NCBI GenBank assembly: GCA_016720145.1
Contig: JADJXV010000002.1
Span: 248,001-312,000 of the forward strand
Origin: Ignavibacteria bacterium
GTDB taxonomy: Bacteria > Bacteroidota > Ignavibacteria > Kapaibacteriales > UBA961
DNA length: 64,000 nucleotides
Reading direction: 5' to 3'
The translations under genes were made by a program, and so were the position numbers. Shown piece after piece: positions 15,720 to 25,895 of the stretch (position 1 is its first letter; the number at the start of each line of letters is the position of its first letter). The notes under the pieces were generated by a model. That model ran no database searches. It had not been told where the DNA came from and saw only the letters and a list, made by a program, of their open reading frames with translations.

Positions 15720-18050
15720 CTACTTCACTTTCCAAATTCTCACAACTATCGAACCGGGATCAACGGCGTAGTACTGTTGAATTGCTGACAAGTATTGACT
15801 ATTTGCACTATACTTAAAATCCCTGTAACTTGCTGATTGTGATTGAGTAGCAAGGATTTTGATTAACGCCCCGTCTGTGATTGAAAATGTCGATGGAGCT
15901 GCAGGTGTTTGTCCGTTATTTGTTGTGCCCTGAGCAGCAAAAGTTGCATCATTAGCTATACCAAGCGCTCCAGTTTCTCGTTGACTCGTGCCACCCGGAT
16001 AGTTAATTGGAGTGGCATTGAACTTTGCACCGGTTTGCGTATTGTAGAAGTTGAACTGATTGTATGTTGTAGTACTTAGAGAGATAATTGATAAATCCTG
16101 CGAAAATGTTCCGCCGACATAATAATATGCATTTGGAATTACTACATCACTAGCGCTCGCATCGGTCGCAATATCCCAATGTATAATTCGAACGCCGGTT
16201 TGAGATTTGGAAGGGTCAACGAGGACAACTTGATTATTACTTCGGATACCAACGAGGATCCATGCACCTACTTCATCAAACGATAAGTCTTTGATTTTTG
16301 ATCCATCTGTCATCGAATACATCCGTAACTTCATGGATAGACTTCCTCCTCCATTACTTGAGTTTTTACTTCCTATAATAGCCGTACCGTCAGAAAGCAT
16401 TCGAGCATCGTCGACATCACTGAACCGTTGGATCACATACCCTGTGAGCGAATTGACGACAATTGCAGAATCTTCTCTCCAGAGTATTAACAGTTTGGTA
16501 CCATCTGCACTGAAATTGACAGCTTGTGCGGTGCTATCCTGCGGTAATTCAAACATCGTTGTTCCCGTTTTCGTATCATATACTCCGCAAAACAAACCGC
16601 CCAATTTGCGATAACCATTTATGGCAATCAACGAACCATCCGGCGAAAGAACAGTTGAATAGGTCGAGCCGATACCTAGATTGATATCATAATATTCACC
16701 GGAAGTTCCATTTTCACAGGCCGAAAGTCTGCCTACATCTCTTTTATCACCAAAATTCAATATGCCAACTGATTTAATGAGAGCAATATTACCGTCAAAA
16801 GTTGTGGCTTCGACTGACAGTGCCACTCCGGCAGGTACACGCTGCATAAACTCCCCGGTTGTTGTAAAATGAAATGCATATTTACCGGAGTACGATACGA
16901 CAATTGTCCCTGCAATAGGAGCATCATTACAATCGACCAAAACACCGGTAATCATTGCAGGGCATACTGTTAGCTGCACGCTCACTGTTCTCTCTTCGCC
17001 GTCACTGAGAGCTGGTACTGTTACGTCAGAAGCGGTAAGTCCTCCATTTTCAATAGGATCTACTGAAATGACAAAGTCAGTATTCATCGGTACACGACGG
17101 GAGAAATATCCTGCTGAATCTGTCATAATTTTACGTTGTCCAACGGTCACATAAACGCCTGACACTCCTTCATTGCTACAGGTCACACGACCTTTTATCG
17201 TACCGGTTCTGCCCGGTAAATCGCAATTCCAGTCCGTAAAGTGAGTGACTTCACCGGTGTATGAGTTACCGGATTTGGCGACAATACCTTCTTCTTTCCA
17301 CATACCGAGCGTTTCATCGAAATACCACAGTGGCATCGAGACGGGAGCATTTTTTTGTAAGGAAAGTGCGATTGGGTAAGTAAGGGTGGCGGATTTTCCG
17401 GAGGCGAGAGATAGTTTGTTTCCTGATGCATCTGTAATTTGAACTCGAAGTACGCCGTAGGAGAGGAGTTCGGTTTGCGAACCGTCAGCTCGTCTGGCAG
17501 TCATATCGCCGGAGAATGAATTGTAGAATGAATTTTGGGAAGGATCAAGAAATTTAGCAGCAACCTTTGCTGTACCGGTGAATGGTGTACCGCTTGAAGT
17601 GACAAAAGCTGCAGAAGGGAACTTAACCGATGCTCCACCAATTGTAATCGTGCCGCCAGTGGATGAATTCACTGAATAATTGGCTGCATTGCTTTGCAGG
17701 GTGAGTCGTAACTCAGTCACTCCACCCTGCTTGGGGATTTCTGCGCGGCTACCGGTGAAATATCCATTTTTCTCGCAAAGTATAAAACATCGATCAGAAG
17801 GAACCGATGCATCTTTCATAAAGAAAGTACCATACTTGGTAGTCATCACTTTTTTTCCGTTAGCTCTGACTTCAGCTCCTGCGACCGGCTGACCTGCTTC
17901 ATCAAGTACGACTCCTGCAAGCGATGTAATGATAGTACCTGGTGGATTATTAGTACCAGTGGGCGATTCTGCGACTTTGCAAGCGGCGATTGTCACCAGT
18001 AGTGCCGGCAATAGGTATAATAGACCTATTTTTTTGATAAAATTGTTCAT
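15720..18050 (-). CDS. Large lipoprotein: carboxypeptidase-regulatory-like domains plus beta-propeller
   Basis: About 776 residues from the ATG at 18050, chosen because it gives a lipoprotein signal with lipobox TIAAC; an upstream in-frame start at 18125 would hide it. The first domain (TSLAGVVLDEAGQPVAGAEV) and later copies (GTIKGRVTCSNEGVSGVYV, ITGVLVDCNDAPIAGT) are carboxypeptidase-regulatory-like beta-sandwiches. The last 300 or so residues contain SPDGSLIAI and SADGTKLLILW, suggesting a WD40/YVTN-like propeller. It is probably exposed at the outer membrane with a binding role. No sorting domain is seen at the C-terminus. Confidence 0.8.
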   Translation of the reverse strand: MNNFIKKIGLLYLLPALLVTIAACKVAESPTGTNNPPGTIITSLAGVVLDEAGQPVAGAEVRANGKKVMTTKYGTFFMKDASVPSDRCFILCEKNGYFTGSRAEIPKQGGVTELRLTLQSNAANYSVNSSTGGTITIGGASVKFPSAAFVTSSGTPFTGTAKVAAKFLDPSQNSFYNSFSGDMTARRADGSQTELLSYGVLRVQITDASGNKLSLASGKSATLTYPIALSLQKNAPVSMPLWYFDETLGMWKEEGIVAKSGNSYTGEVTHFTDWNCDLPGRTGTIKGRVTCSNEGVSGVYVTVGQRKIMTDSAGYFSRRVPMNTDFVISVDPIENGGLTASDVTVPALSDGEERTVSVQLTVCPAMITGVLVDCNDAPIAGTIVVSYSGKYAFHFTTTGEFMQRVPAGVALSVEATTFDGNIALIKSVGILNFGDKRDVGRLSACENGTSGEYYDINLGIGSTYSTVLSPDGSLIAINGYRKLGGLFCGVYDTKTGTTMFELPQDSTAQAVNFSADGTKLLILWREDSAIVVNSLTGYVIQRFSDVDDARMLSDGTAIIGSKNSSNGGGSLSMKLRMYSMTDGSKIKDLSFDEVGAWILVGIRSNNQVVLVDPSKSQTGVRIIHWDIATDASASDVVIPNAYYYVGGTFSQDLSIISLSTTTYNQFNFYNTQTGAKFNATPINYPGGTSQRETGALGIANDATFAAQGTTNNGQTPAAPSTFSITDGALIKILATQSQSASYRDFKYSANSQYLSAIQQYYAVDPGSIVVRIWKVK

Positions 18051-18149
18051 AAATAACTCATAAAATGTTGAAAGAAATTTTTTGACGCAGGGTAATAACA
18101 CGATTATATTGTCACCGTCGCACACCTTATATTTAAAAACACAACTATA

Positions 18150-21047
18150 TTATTCTTTAATAAGTTGCTGAGATTTTGTTCCTATTGTAATTGTATAGCT
18201 TCCATGCGACAGACACGACACATCAATGGAAGTTCGCTCGGCAGGTTCGATCTTTTGGATTAATACCAATCTACCGTTCGCATCGTATATTTTAATTTCA
18301 CCAAGTAAGATATTTTGAGTAGAAACTATCACCATATCTCGCGACGGATTTGGTAGAATTATCCATTCGTCTTTTTCTGAAAGAATATCAATTCCTGAAG
18401 TTTCACTGCCTTCTCCTTCGACAAATAATGTGTCATATTTGTTCACTCCGGTACTCGTAAGAATTATCATACAGGTGACTTTCCCTTTAACGGTTGGTTG
18501 AAAATTGACTGAAACTGTCATATAATTATTTGGATTGATGGTTGAATTAGGAGGTAAGCCCACCGAAAAAACAGGATTGTCGGAACTTGTTGAAATATTA
18601 ACCACTTCTATATTTCCATAATTAGAAATATTCACATCTTTTGCAACAGAAGTTCCTACTTTCACTTTGCCAAAGTCTATTACATTCGGACTCCATTCCG
18701 CCGTCGAATACTCACGCGAGGTGATAGCGTAGAGTCCATGAGAATTTTTAAAGGCATAAACGGTATCTCCATACGCGACGAACCCATTAGATGCTATTCC
18801 GTTCAGCCCTGCATATCGCCACGTAACACCTTTATCTTTCGTAAAATAGACGCCATTTCCATGAAAATTAAAGTTTGCATCAAAGGTTGCAAACGTGGCA
18901 AAGAGCGTTCCACGCGCGTCAACCGTCACAAAGAATGTCCAAGCAGACATTGGAATTTCTTTTGGATATGGAATTGACTGCCATGCCCCATTCAAAGGTT
19001 TGTGAAGAATACCGGCGGATGATGCGCCCGCATACAGATTCCCGTAAGAATCAGCTACTATGCTGTAAATTATTGCATTGTTGAGACCTACAGTATCGGT
19101 CACCCAATTTCCACTGCCTGTACGTTTCCATAAAGAGCCTTTTCCTGTGATTGTTTCCGCCACATAGACGCTCCCTTTACTGTCCGAAGCCCAGCAACTG
19201 GACTGTTCGAAAGCTCCACCCAAAACAGGTGTAAACCCTGCCATATCTTCCTGCCAGCCACTGCCGTTAATTTTAGAAAATATTTTCGCCGGATTCGCCC
19301 CGCTCCCGATATGAAATATATATTGCTTGCCATTTTCATCTACAAAATAGGTACCTTGACTTATCTGCCACAGTCCGACGGTATCTGATTTCCACGAAAT
19401 ACCATTGTCCGATGATATGATATTATCAAATGCAAACAAGCCAAAAGTGCCACTGCGTTTTTCGCCTAAAGAATACAATATGCCGGATTTATCTCGAAAT
19501 AATGGTCGTGCGTAATTGAAGGTAGTGATTGGGTTACGCTTTGACCACGACGTATCGCCAAGCTGACCGAAATATATGCCAGTATTCGTACTTAGAAATG
19601 CCTTTCCTTCAGGAGTTTTGATTAGAGATGCTATATTTTCAGGTGGTGCTTGTGATTTGTTGTACGTCCAGGTCGTTCCCTGATCTTTGCTGAAGAGCAT
19701 TCCATACGTCGATGAAAGTGTAATGACCGTATCTCCGCCGATAGCAAAAAACACATTGGTCGAGTAGGCGGGATCTGTTTTGTTGATGACATCAGACTCA
19801 ATTCTTTCCCAAGGTGCTATTCCTCCCTTTGAGCGGAATATTTCCGTTGGCGTTGTACCTTGGGTAATTGCATAGATATTCCCGAAAGCATCATCGCCAA
19901 ATTTTGCTACTGTTTTTCTGTTTAATCCTACAGTATCGTCAGTCCACGACGCTCCACGGTCATCACTTTTTCTTGCCATACCATACGAGGAAGTAAATAT
20001 TCGCTGTCGTCGGTCAATAAAAACAGATACCATATTGTCTGTAGGGTGAGTGGTGACAGGTTCCCAAATATTTGATATAAGTGCTTGTTTGTAGAGACCT
20101 TTATTGGTAGCACAGTACACATTCTGATCTTCGTCAAGAGTAATTCCGGTAGGCAATGCACCATTCAGACCATTGGTATCGACTTGCCATGATGCACCAT
20201 TGTCACGAGTCACAAGTATTCCTTTATCAGTCATTACGTAAATATCATCACCGGCTACTTCGATAAAACGTGTGCCGTTTTCGACGACATCACTCGTTTT
20301 CCACAGTTCACGCGCTGTAATATCTTGTAATCGATTGATAAATTTGAGTTCGTACACGGTACCATCATTCAACAAAACAAGATACGTACTTCTTGTGCCT
20401 TGTTTATACTCAAAGCTTTCAATATATTTACCGTCCGGCGCGCACCAAAGTCTTCTAGAAAACTCTACAGGAATGGGATCCGCACTAAATCCGATTCCTA
20501 CTTCTTCTTGAGAATAGACACACTTATTAGTAATTGAAAATGCTTTCATTTCATCCTCTGCACTCTGAAATGGTCCATAATTAATGAATAATTCTATGTT
20601 CTGCATTATTGATTCACCAGGCGGAAGTCCAATAATATCACGACCTTCATTACAGACGATGACTTTGATATAAACCACTCCGGAATCTGTGCAATTTGGT
20701 TCGACACAAGTATAGGTCAGTTTGAAAATTGATTCGCCACTATACCTACTATTCGAGGTGCGAGTAATTGGAATTTCCCCATTTATTACCTCGCCTGAAT
20801 AAGTATTAGTAGTTGCGTTGTAGGGCAGATTTGGACTGGCGATACTACGATTAGATGATGTAATATCGATTCTATATTTTTTTCCATCGCCATTAAAAGT
20901 TATCTTTTCTTTGACATTCCCGCATATTTTTTTGACGATAGTATCTTGATTGGCAGTAGCAGAATAGTAGGTTGATAAATAACAACAAAAAGCTACCATT
21001 GCAAACATAATTCGTCTCATGTGACAAAGTGTATACGTGTTTGTCAT
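18150..21047 (-). CDS. T9SS-sorted BNR/Ycf48-like propeller protein
   Basis: A 965-residue secreted protein. The ATG at 21047 has AAAGGTG six bases upstream; Met10 (21020) would give a cleaner signal peptide, so the start is not certain. Most of the protein repeats BNR/sortilin-like motifs (DNGASW, DRGASW, DQGTTW, DKGVTW), which build Ycf48/VPS10-type propellers. Near the end VIDFGKVKVGTSVAKDVNISN marks a HYDIN/choice-of-anchor-D-type Ig-like domain, followed by a type A sorting domain (ILPNPSRD, YDANGRLV). Probably surface-exposed; the ligand is unknown. Confidence 0.85.
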   Translation of the reverse strand: MTNTYTLCHMRRIMFAMVAFCCYLSTYYSATANQDTIVKKICGNVKEKITFNGDGKKYRIDITSSNRSIASPNLPYNATTNTYSGEVINGEIPITRTSNSRYSGESIFKLTYTCVEPNCTDSGVVYIKVIVCNEGRDIIGLPPGESIMQNIELFINYGPFQSAEDEMKAFSITNKCVYSQEEVGIGFSADPIPVEFSRRLWCAPDGKYIESFEYKQGTRSTYLVLLNDGTVYELKFINRLQDITARELWKTSDVVENGTRFIEVAGDDIYVMTDKGILVTRDNGASWQVDTNGLNGALPTGITLDEDQNVYCATNKGLYKQALISNIWEPVTTHPTDNMVSVFIDRRQRIFTSSYGMARKSDDRGASWTDDTVGLNRKTVAKFGDDAFGNIYAITQGTTPTEIFRSKGGIAPWERIESDVINKTDPAYSTNVFFAIGGDTVITLSSTYGMLFSKDQGTTWTYNKSQAPPENIASLIKTPEGKAFLSTNTGIYFGQLGDTSWSKRNPITTFNYARPLFRDKSGILYSLGEKRSGTFGLFAFDNIISSDNGISWKSDTVGLWQISQGTYFVDENGKQYIFHIGSGANPAKIFSKINGSGWQEDMAGFTPVLGGAFEQSSCWASDSKGSVYVAETITGKGSLWKRTGSGNWVTDTVGLNNAIIYSIVADSYGNLYAGASSAGILHKPLNGAWQSIPYPKEIPMSAWTFFVTVDARGTLFATFATFDANFNFHGNGVYFTKDKGVTWRYAGLNGIASNGFVAYGDTVYAFKNSHGLYAITSREYSTAEWSPNVIDFGKVKVGTSVAKDVNISNYGNIEVVNISTSSDNPVFSVGLPPNSTINPNNYMTVSVNFQPTVKGKVTCMIILTSTGVNKYDTLFVEGEGSETSGIDILSEKDEWIILPNPSRDMVIVSTQNILLGEIKIYDANGRLVLIQKIEPAERTSIDVSCLSHGSYTITIGTKSQQLIKE

Positions 21048-21106
21048 AAATGCACCTTTAGACTTGATAATAAAAGAGTTAATAATTACTAATGTTATTG
21101 TTACAT

Positions 21107-21655
21107 CTAATCTTTCTGACTACTCCTCCTCCACGCCTTCACTGCTTCAAATGCCACAATTCCTGCCGCTACACTCACATTGAGCGAATGTTTGACGCCG
21201 TACATCGGTATTTCGATTGCGCCATCGGTGGCTGCTACTATCGTTTGATCTATACCGACAAGCTCATTGCCGAGTACAAATACCGCAGGGAAATCTGAAT
21301 ATTCGAGAGAGTCATATTGTCTGCCCGAATCAGTGATTTCTACCGCAAATACTTTCCAACCATCAGCTTGTAATTCACGAATTACCGACGCTGCGTCCTT
21401 TTCATACCGCCAGGGAACAGTATCGACGGCGCCAAGAGCGGTTTTTTCGATTTCAATCCGTGGCGGATGCGGCGTATAGCCGCAGAGGATAATTTGTGCC
21501 ACGAGGGCAGAGTCTGCCGTTCGGAAAATCGAACCCACATTATACAAACTGCGAATATTATCGAGCAAAAGAATAATTGGGTGTCTATTGTTCTCAAGCG
21601 CTGCTTCAGGTGTCAGACGGAGCGGAAGGATTTCCGCATGAGAGAGTTTTTTCAT
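21107..21655 (-). CDS. TrmH/SpoU family RNA 2'-O-methyltransferase
   Basis: About 182 residues from the ATG at 21655 (MKKLSHAEIL); an earlier in-frame Met adds seven residues of poor fit. It contains the SPOUT motifs: NIRSLYNVGSIFRTAD (motif 1), VFVLGNELVGI (motif 2) and IEIPMYGVKHSLNVSVAAGI (motif 3), which form the knotted SAM-binding site and the catalytic Arg/Asn. It has no N-terminal extension, so it is a minimal enzyme. The target is likely a tRNA or rRNA ribose; which one cannot be told from sequence. Confidence 0.93.
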   Translation of the reverse strand: MKKLSHAEILPLRLTPEAALENNRHPIILLLDNIRSLYNVGSIFRTADSALVAQIILCGYTPHPPRIEIEKTALGAVDTVPWRYEKDAASVIRELQADGWKVFAVEITDSGRQYDSLEYSDFPAVFVLGNELVGIDQTIVAATDGAIEIPMYGVKHSLNVSVAAGIVAFEAVKAWRRSSQKD

Positions 21656-21822
21656 GGTAAGTAATTGATTACACAACTGTCAATAAGGGAAATTACACAA
21701 TCAATTTCAATTTACCATGAGAATATTTTAAAGTCTATTTTATGGTGTAAGAGATGTTGAAAACTCAATTATTTACTTGGAAAGATTCACCTGTCTTTTC
21801 CCCAATTGAGAGATAAAAATAG

Positions 21823-21830
21823 TATATTTG
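21823..21830 (+). promoter_or_regulatory. Possible -7 element for the LamG gene
   Basis: TATATTTG matches the Bacteroidota TAnnTTTG consensus 62 bases before the start at 21892. No good TTTG lies 19 bases upstream, so support is partial. Confidence 0.3.
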
Positions 21831-21891
21831 CCATACAACAGTAAGCATACTAATTTACTCTTCTGTTTTCAGGTAACTATCATTCAAAGTT

Positions 21892-22869
21892 ATGAGAAAG
21901 ACAATTTTACTTTGCACGGCAATTTTAATGTTTGGAATTGCATCTACCTGCTCTTCACAAATACCAAACTATATTCCTAAAAATGGTTTAACAGCTTGGT
22001 TTCCTTTCAATGGGAACGCCAACGATGAGAGCGGCGAGGGGAATCATTTGACTATTGATAGTGCCACACTTACAAATGATAGATTTGGCAAAAGTAATTC
22101 AGCTTATTCATTTGATGGGTTGAAAAGTTGCTTGCATAGAGAAGCAATCCAAAATACTGATTTTACAATTTCAGTTTGGGTAAACCTGAATACATTTCCT
22201 GACATTGCTTGGGCTAATGCTGAATTTGTATCTAATGGATATGGGAATGCCAACGGATATGGAATAAAGTATGGAACAAATACACAAGGTAAGAATTGTG
22301 TAGAAATTATAGTTTATGGCAGCGAAGACAATGCAACACTTTCAAGTTTTGTTCCTGACTCCAATAAATGGTATCACTATGTTTGCTCAAAATCAAAAGA
22401 TATTTATAATCTTTATATCAATGGAATTTTATCGAGTGGTGGTTCATTTGTGTCTTTTCCTGTAAAAGGGTACTTTGTGGTTGGGGCTGTGAGAGGTTCT
22501 TTCAATGATACGGGTTTTTCAAATTTCTTCAATGGTCAGATTGACGATATTGGTTTTTGGAATCGCGCATTGACTACAATGGAGGTAAAGGATATTTACA
22601 ACAATTCGGTTGTAGGCGTGGATGAAGTAAATCCAATCAAATCAATCAACATCTATCCAAACCCATCGACAGACAATATATCAGTTCAATTATCTGATGA
22701 TTTGAAAGCAGACCGTTTCTCTATAACAGACTATTTAGGTAGAACGGTATTGACAGGCAATCTATCGGCTCTTAAAACCATTATCAATATTTCAGACCTT
22801 GCCTCCGGTGTCTATTTATTACAAATCGGCCTCGATACAAAACAGACATTTTCAGTGGTCAGACAGTGA
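21892..22869 (+). CDS. LamG/concanavalin-A-like domain protein with T9SS sorting domain
   Basis: A 325-residue protein with a signal peptide (cleavage around CSSQ). Residues about 30-240 form a LamG-type lectin/glucanase fold: LTAWFPFNGNANDESGEGNH, FTISVWVN, and IDDIGFWNRALT near the end are typical. The last 75 residues (SINIYPNPSTDNISV, DYLGRTVLTG, LASGVYLLQ) are a type A T9SS sorting domain. It is probably a surface carbohydrate- or protein-binding module without catalytic function. It lies 66 bases before the subtilase gene and may be cotranscribed. Confidence 0.9.
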   Translation: MRKTILLCTAILMFGIASTCSSQIPNYIPKNGLTAWFPFNGNANDESGEGNHLTIDSATLTNDRFGKSNSAYSFDGLKSCLHREAIQNTDFTISVWVNLNTFPDIAWANAEFVSNGYGNANGYGIKYGTNTQGKNCVEIIVYGSEDNATLSSFVPDSNKWYHYVCSKSKDIYNLYINGILSSGGSFVSFPVKGYFVVGAVRGSFNDTGFSNFFNGQIDDIGFWNRALTTMEVKDIYNNSVVGVDEVNPIKSINIYPNPSTDNISVQLSDDLKADRFSITDYLGRTVLTGNLSALKTIINISDLASGVYLLQIGLDTKQTFSVVRQ

Positions 22870-22935
22870 CCTAAACATCATCATTGTGAGCGAATAAGAA
22901 AATACAATCAAACCATTATTTAATGAACATTACCC

Positions 22936-25824
22936 ATGAAATTCACCTATACCATTATAGTACTACTCTTGATACTCACCGCGTGTATGACCTCGCACGC
23001 TACCATTATCCCCGGACGCATTGTCGTGAAATTCAAAGCGCATTCCTCGCTTGTAGTTGATTGGAATCAACGGAATCGAAGCGGTGCTTTCGCTCAATTT
23101 ACTTCACTTATCGGTACTCATACTTCACGTGGATACATATCCGATGCTACCCTTCAGGCAGTGACAAAGCGTGAACGTGAATTACGACCCTCTTTTCGTC
23201 GCTCAATTACAGAATCAATTGCTGATAATCTATCGAGAATCTGCGTATTAGAATGCGCGGAAACTATTGATTGTCAATTACTTGCCCGTAAAATTAGCTC
23301 TAATCCCGAAGTCGAATACGCCGAAGTGATGCACCGCCAAACAATCATCTCCGACCCCAACGACACCGAACTCGGACGTCAGTATAATATTCGAAAAGTA
23401 CAGGCAATTGCAGCTTGGGATGAATTGCCTTCGGGTATAGATCCTATTCTTATGGCGATCGTCGATACAGGTGTCGATTATGATCACGAAGACCTTGCAG
23501 CTAATATATACACTCATCCCGGCGAAAGCGGTAATGATACTCAAGGTCGAGATAAGCGTTCAAACGGAGTCGATGATGATGGTAATGGTTTTGTCGATGA
23601 TTGGCGAGGTTGGGATTTTGTCGGCAATACAGGCAGCGCGCAGGACAATGACCCACGCCCCGGGAATGTACACGGTACTCATGTAGCAGGTATTGCCGCA
23701 GCCGTGGTAAATAATGCTCTTGGGATTGCAGGAATTGCTCGAAATGTTCGAATATTACCGGTAAAGGTGAGTTCGGATAATGTCTCTAATATCACCGTCG
23801 ATAACGGATACGAAGCTATTCTCTACGCTGCCACAATGGGCGCGAAAGTCATTAATTGCAGTTGGGGTGTGGACTCACCGGGAAATTCTGAAGCTGAAAC
23901 TATCGCAAGTGTCTTTGCACTCGGTTCGCTCGTGGTAGCAGGCGCAGGTAACGATGGAAACAACAGACCGTTTTATCCCGGTGCATATACAGGAGTTGTG
24001 TCAGTCGGTGCTACCATAGGTGATGATCAGAAAGCCGGGTATTCTAATTTTCATCAATCTGTCGACGTATGCGCGCCGGGTTCGTCGGTTTATTCAACCC
24101 TTCCCGGCAATCGATACGGGAATGAATCCGGTACTTCGATGTCTTCACCGTGCGCTGCCGGTGTGGCGGCACTGATTTGTCAAAAATTCCCTCTATTTAC
24201 ACCATTACAAGTAGCCGAACAGCTCAAAGCAACGTGTGACAACATTGATTCAATTAATCCTGAATATCTCGGCTTCATAGGGCATGGCCGTGTCAATGCG
24301 TATCGTGCAGTGACGGACAACAATGCACGCGCTTTACAGCTTTCCAACTATGAAATAATTGATGAAAATGGTGATGGAATTTATGAAATTGGTGAAAAAA
24401 TGGAAGTGAAACTTACCGTAAAGAATATACTTTCACCGGTACATAATATTACTATCAAGCCGCAATCTCCACCGGAAATTATTCTTCAATTCACGGATAG
24501 CACCATCAGCGCAGGCAGCTTCAATACACTTGAAGAAAAAGCACTTCCGACATCTTTGCAATTTACAATCCCGTCAAATACACCGGACAATTATGTAATG
24601 ACCATTACGCTCAAGTTTATTGATTCTACCGGAGTTATTACCGACGACTATTTCACGGTTACGGTCAATCCTACCTATCGAACAATGTCCGCCAATAATA
24701 TATCGGTTACCTTCAATAGTGTTGGGAATATTGGATACAACGACTTTCCGTCCAATTCTCAGGGTGATGGGTTTCTCTATAAAGGGAAGGGGAGCTTGTT
24801 GTTTGAAGGAGCTCTCATGGTAGGCACTTCGGCGGTGAGATTGTCAAATAGTGCACGATCAGCTTTCAGTGGGAATCAACAAGACAAATCGTTTGAACGA
24901 GTATTACCGTTCAACATCAAAATGCCGGGAATCGTAGCGCTTCAAGATGGTGCTACTGAATTTACCGACCGGGATCAATCGGCAGATGCAGGTGTGCTTG
25001 TCAAACAAAAAGCATATCAATTTAAAGGAGATAGCACTGATGATGTCGTATTTCTTACGTATGATATTACCAATATTTCACAGGAAGATTTTACAACACT
25101 TCATGCCGGACTTTATTTCGATTGGGATATTGGCCCATCAGGTCAGAATAATGTAGCTCGGCTCGATGAGGAGCTTGGCTTTGGTTATGCTTATTGCATC
25201 AAGCCGGATACTCTGCCGGTCGTAGCGGCGATGCTCCTTTCACCTCACAAACTCAATTTCTTTGCAATCGACAATGATGGATCGGGTGGAACGAATCCCG
25301 GTATATATAATGGATTTACGCGCAATGTCAAGTGGCAGACTCTCTCCAATGGCATTGGTCGGAGAGCATCTAATGTCACGGATGTTTCGATGGTAATTAG
25401 TGCCGGACCTATCTCATTACCTATCAATCAGACAGTACGGGTTGGGTTTGCTATCGGTGCTGCAGATCGTAAAGAAATGTTACCGAACATTATGAAAAAA
25501 GCTCAAGAAAAAGCAGCTGATCATAATATATCCAAAGGATTTACATTCGCTCCACCTTCAGACTCTGTCCTTGCTACCGTCTATCCGAACGTCCTCAGCA
25601 ACGGAATTTGTACGGTCGATTATTCATTACCGGATCAAGCTCATACTAAAATTGATGTAGTCAATATTCTCGGGATGATTGTCCGCGATGTACATAATTC
25701 AATAGATATAGCAGGTCAATTCAAGCGACAATTTGTGGTCGATGATTTGGTGCAGGGCATGTATTTTGTTCGTTTTCAATCATTTGGTAGGTCTATTCAT
25801 CTGCCTTTGTTTGTTGTTCGGTGA
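22936..25824 (+). CDS. Subtilisin-like serine protease (S8) with T9SS-type C-terminus
   Basis: A 962-residue secreted peptidase. The N-terminal signal (with LTAC, so a lipoprotein signal is possible) precedes a propeptide-like region. The S8 catalytic triad is complete: Asp177 in IVDTGVDYDHE, His246 in VHGTHVAG and Ser401 in GTSMSSP, with the oxyanion Asn339 in AGAGNDGNN. After about residue 460 come Ig-like domains, and the end (YPNVLSNGICTVDYSL, VNILGMIV, LVQGMYFVRF) resembles a T9SS sorting domain. It would degrade proteins outside the cell or at its surface. Its transcript ends at the hairpin 25845-25875. Confidence 0.93.
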   Translation: MKFTYTIIVLLLILTACMTSHATIIPGRIVVKFKAHSSLVVDWNQRNRSGAFAQFTSLIGTHTSRGYISDATLQAVTKRERELRPSFRRSITESIADNLSRICVLECAETIDCQLLARKISSNPEVEYAEVMHRQTIISDPNDTELGRQYNIRKVQAIAAWDELPSGIDPILMAIVDTGVDYDHEDLAANIYTHPGESGNDTQGRDKRSNGVDDDGNGFVDDWRGWDFVGNTGSAQDNDPRPGNVHGTHVAGIAAAVVNNALGIAGIARNVRILPVKVSSDNVSNITVDNGYEAILYAATMGAKVINCSWGVDSPGNSEAETIASVFALGSLVVAGAGNDGNNRPFYPGAYTGVVSVGATIGDDQKAGYSNFHQSVDVCAPGSSVYSTLPGNRYGNESGTSMSSPCAAGVAALICQKFPLFTPLQVAEQLKATCDNIDSINPEYLGFIGHGRVNAYRAVTDNNARALQLSNYEIIDENGDGIYEIGEKMEVKLTVKNILSPVHNITIKPQSPPEIILQFTDSTISAGSFNTLEEKALPTSLQFTIPSNTPDNYVMTITLKFIDSTGVITDDYFTVTVNPTYRTMSANNISVTFNSVGNIGYNDFPSNSQGDGFLYKGKGSLLFEGALMVGTSAVRLSNSARSAFSGNQQDKSFERVLPFNIKMPGIVALQDGATEFTDRDQSADAGVLVKQKAYQFKGDSTDDVVFLTYDITNISQEDFTTLHAGLYFDWDIGPSGQNNVARLDEELGFGYAYCIKPDTLPVVAAMLLSPHKLNFFAIDNDGSGGTNPGIYNGFTRNVKWQTLSNGIGRRASNVTDVSMVISAGPISLPINQTVRVGFAIGAADRKEMLPNIMKKAQEKAADHNISKGFTFAPPSDSVLATVYPNVLSNGICTVDYSLPDQAHTKIDVVNILGMIVRDVHNSIDIAGQFKRQFVVDDLVQGMYFVRFQSFGRSIHLPLFVVR

Positions 25825-25844
25825 GTTTAGAGTGCAATAAAAAA

Positions 25845-25875
25845 GCGAGATTATCTGTTCAATAGATAATCTCGC
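25845..25875. terminator. Convergent terminator between subtilase and flotillin genes
   Basis: GCGAGATTATCT (25845-25856) pairs with AGATAATCTCGC (25864-25875) around GTTCAAT. On the minus strand a run of T follows the stem, making it a good intrinsic terminator for the flotillin gene; it can also end the subtilase transcript. Confidence 0.9.
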
Positions 25876-25895
25876 TCGAATAATTTGACGTTAAT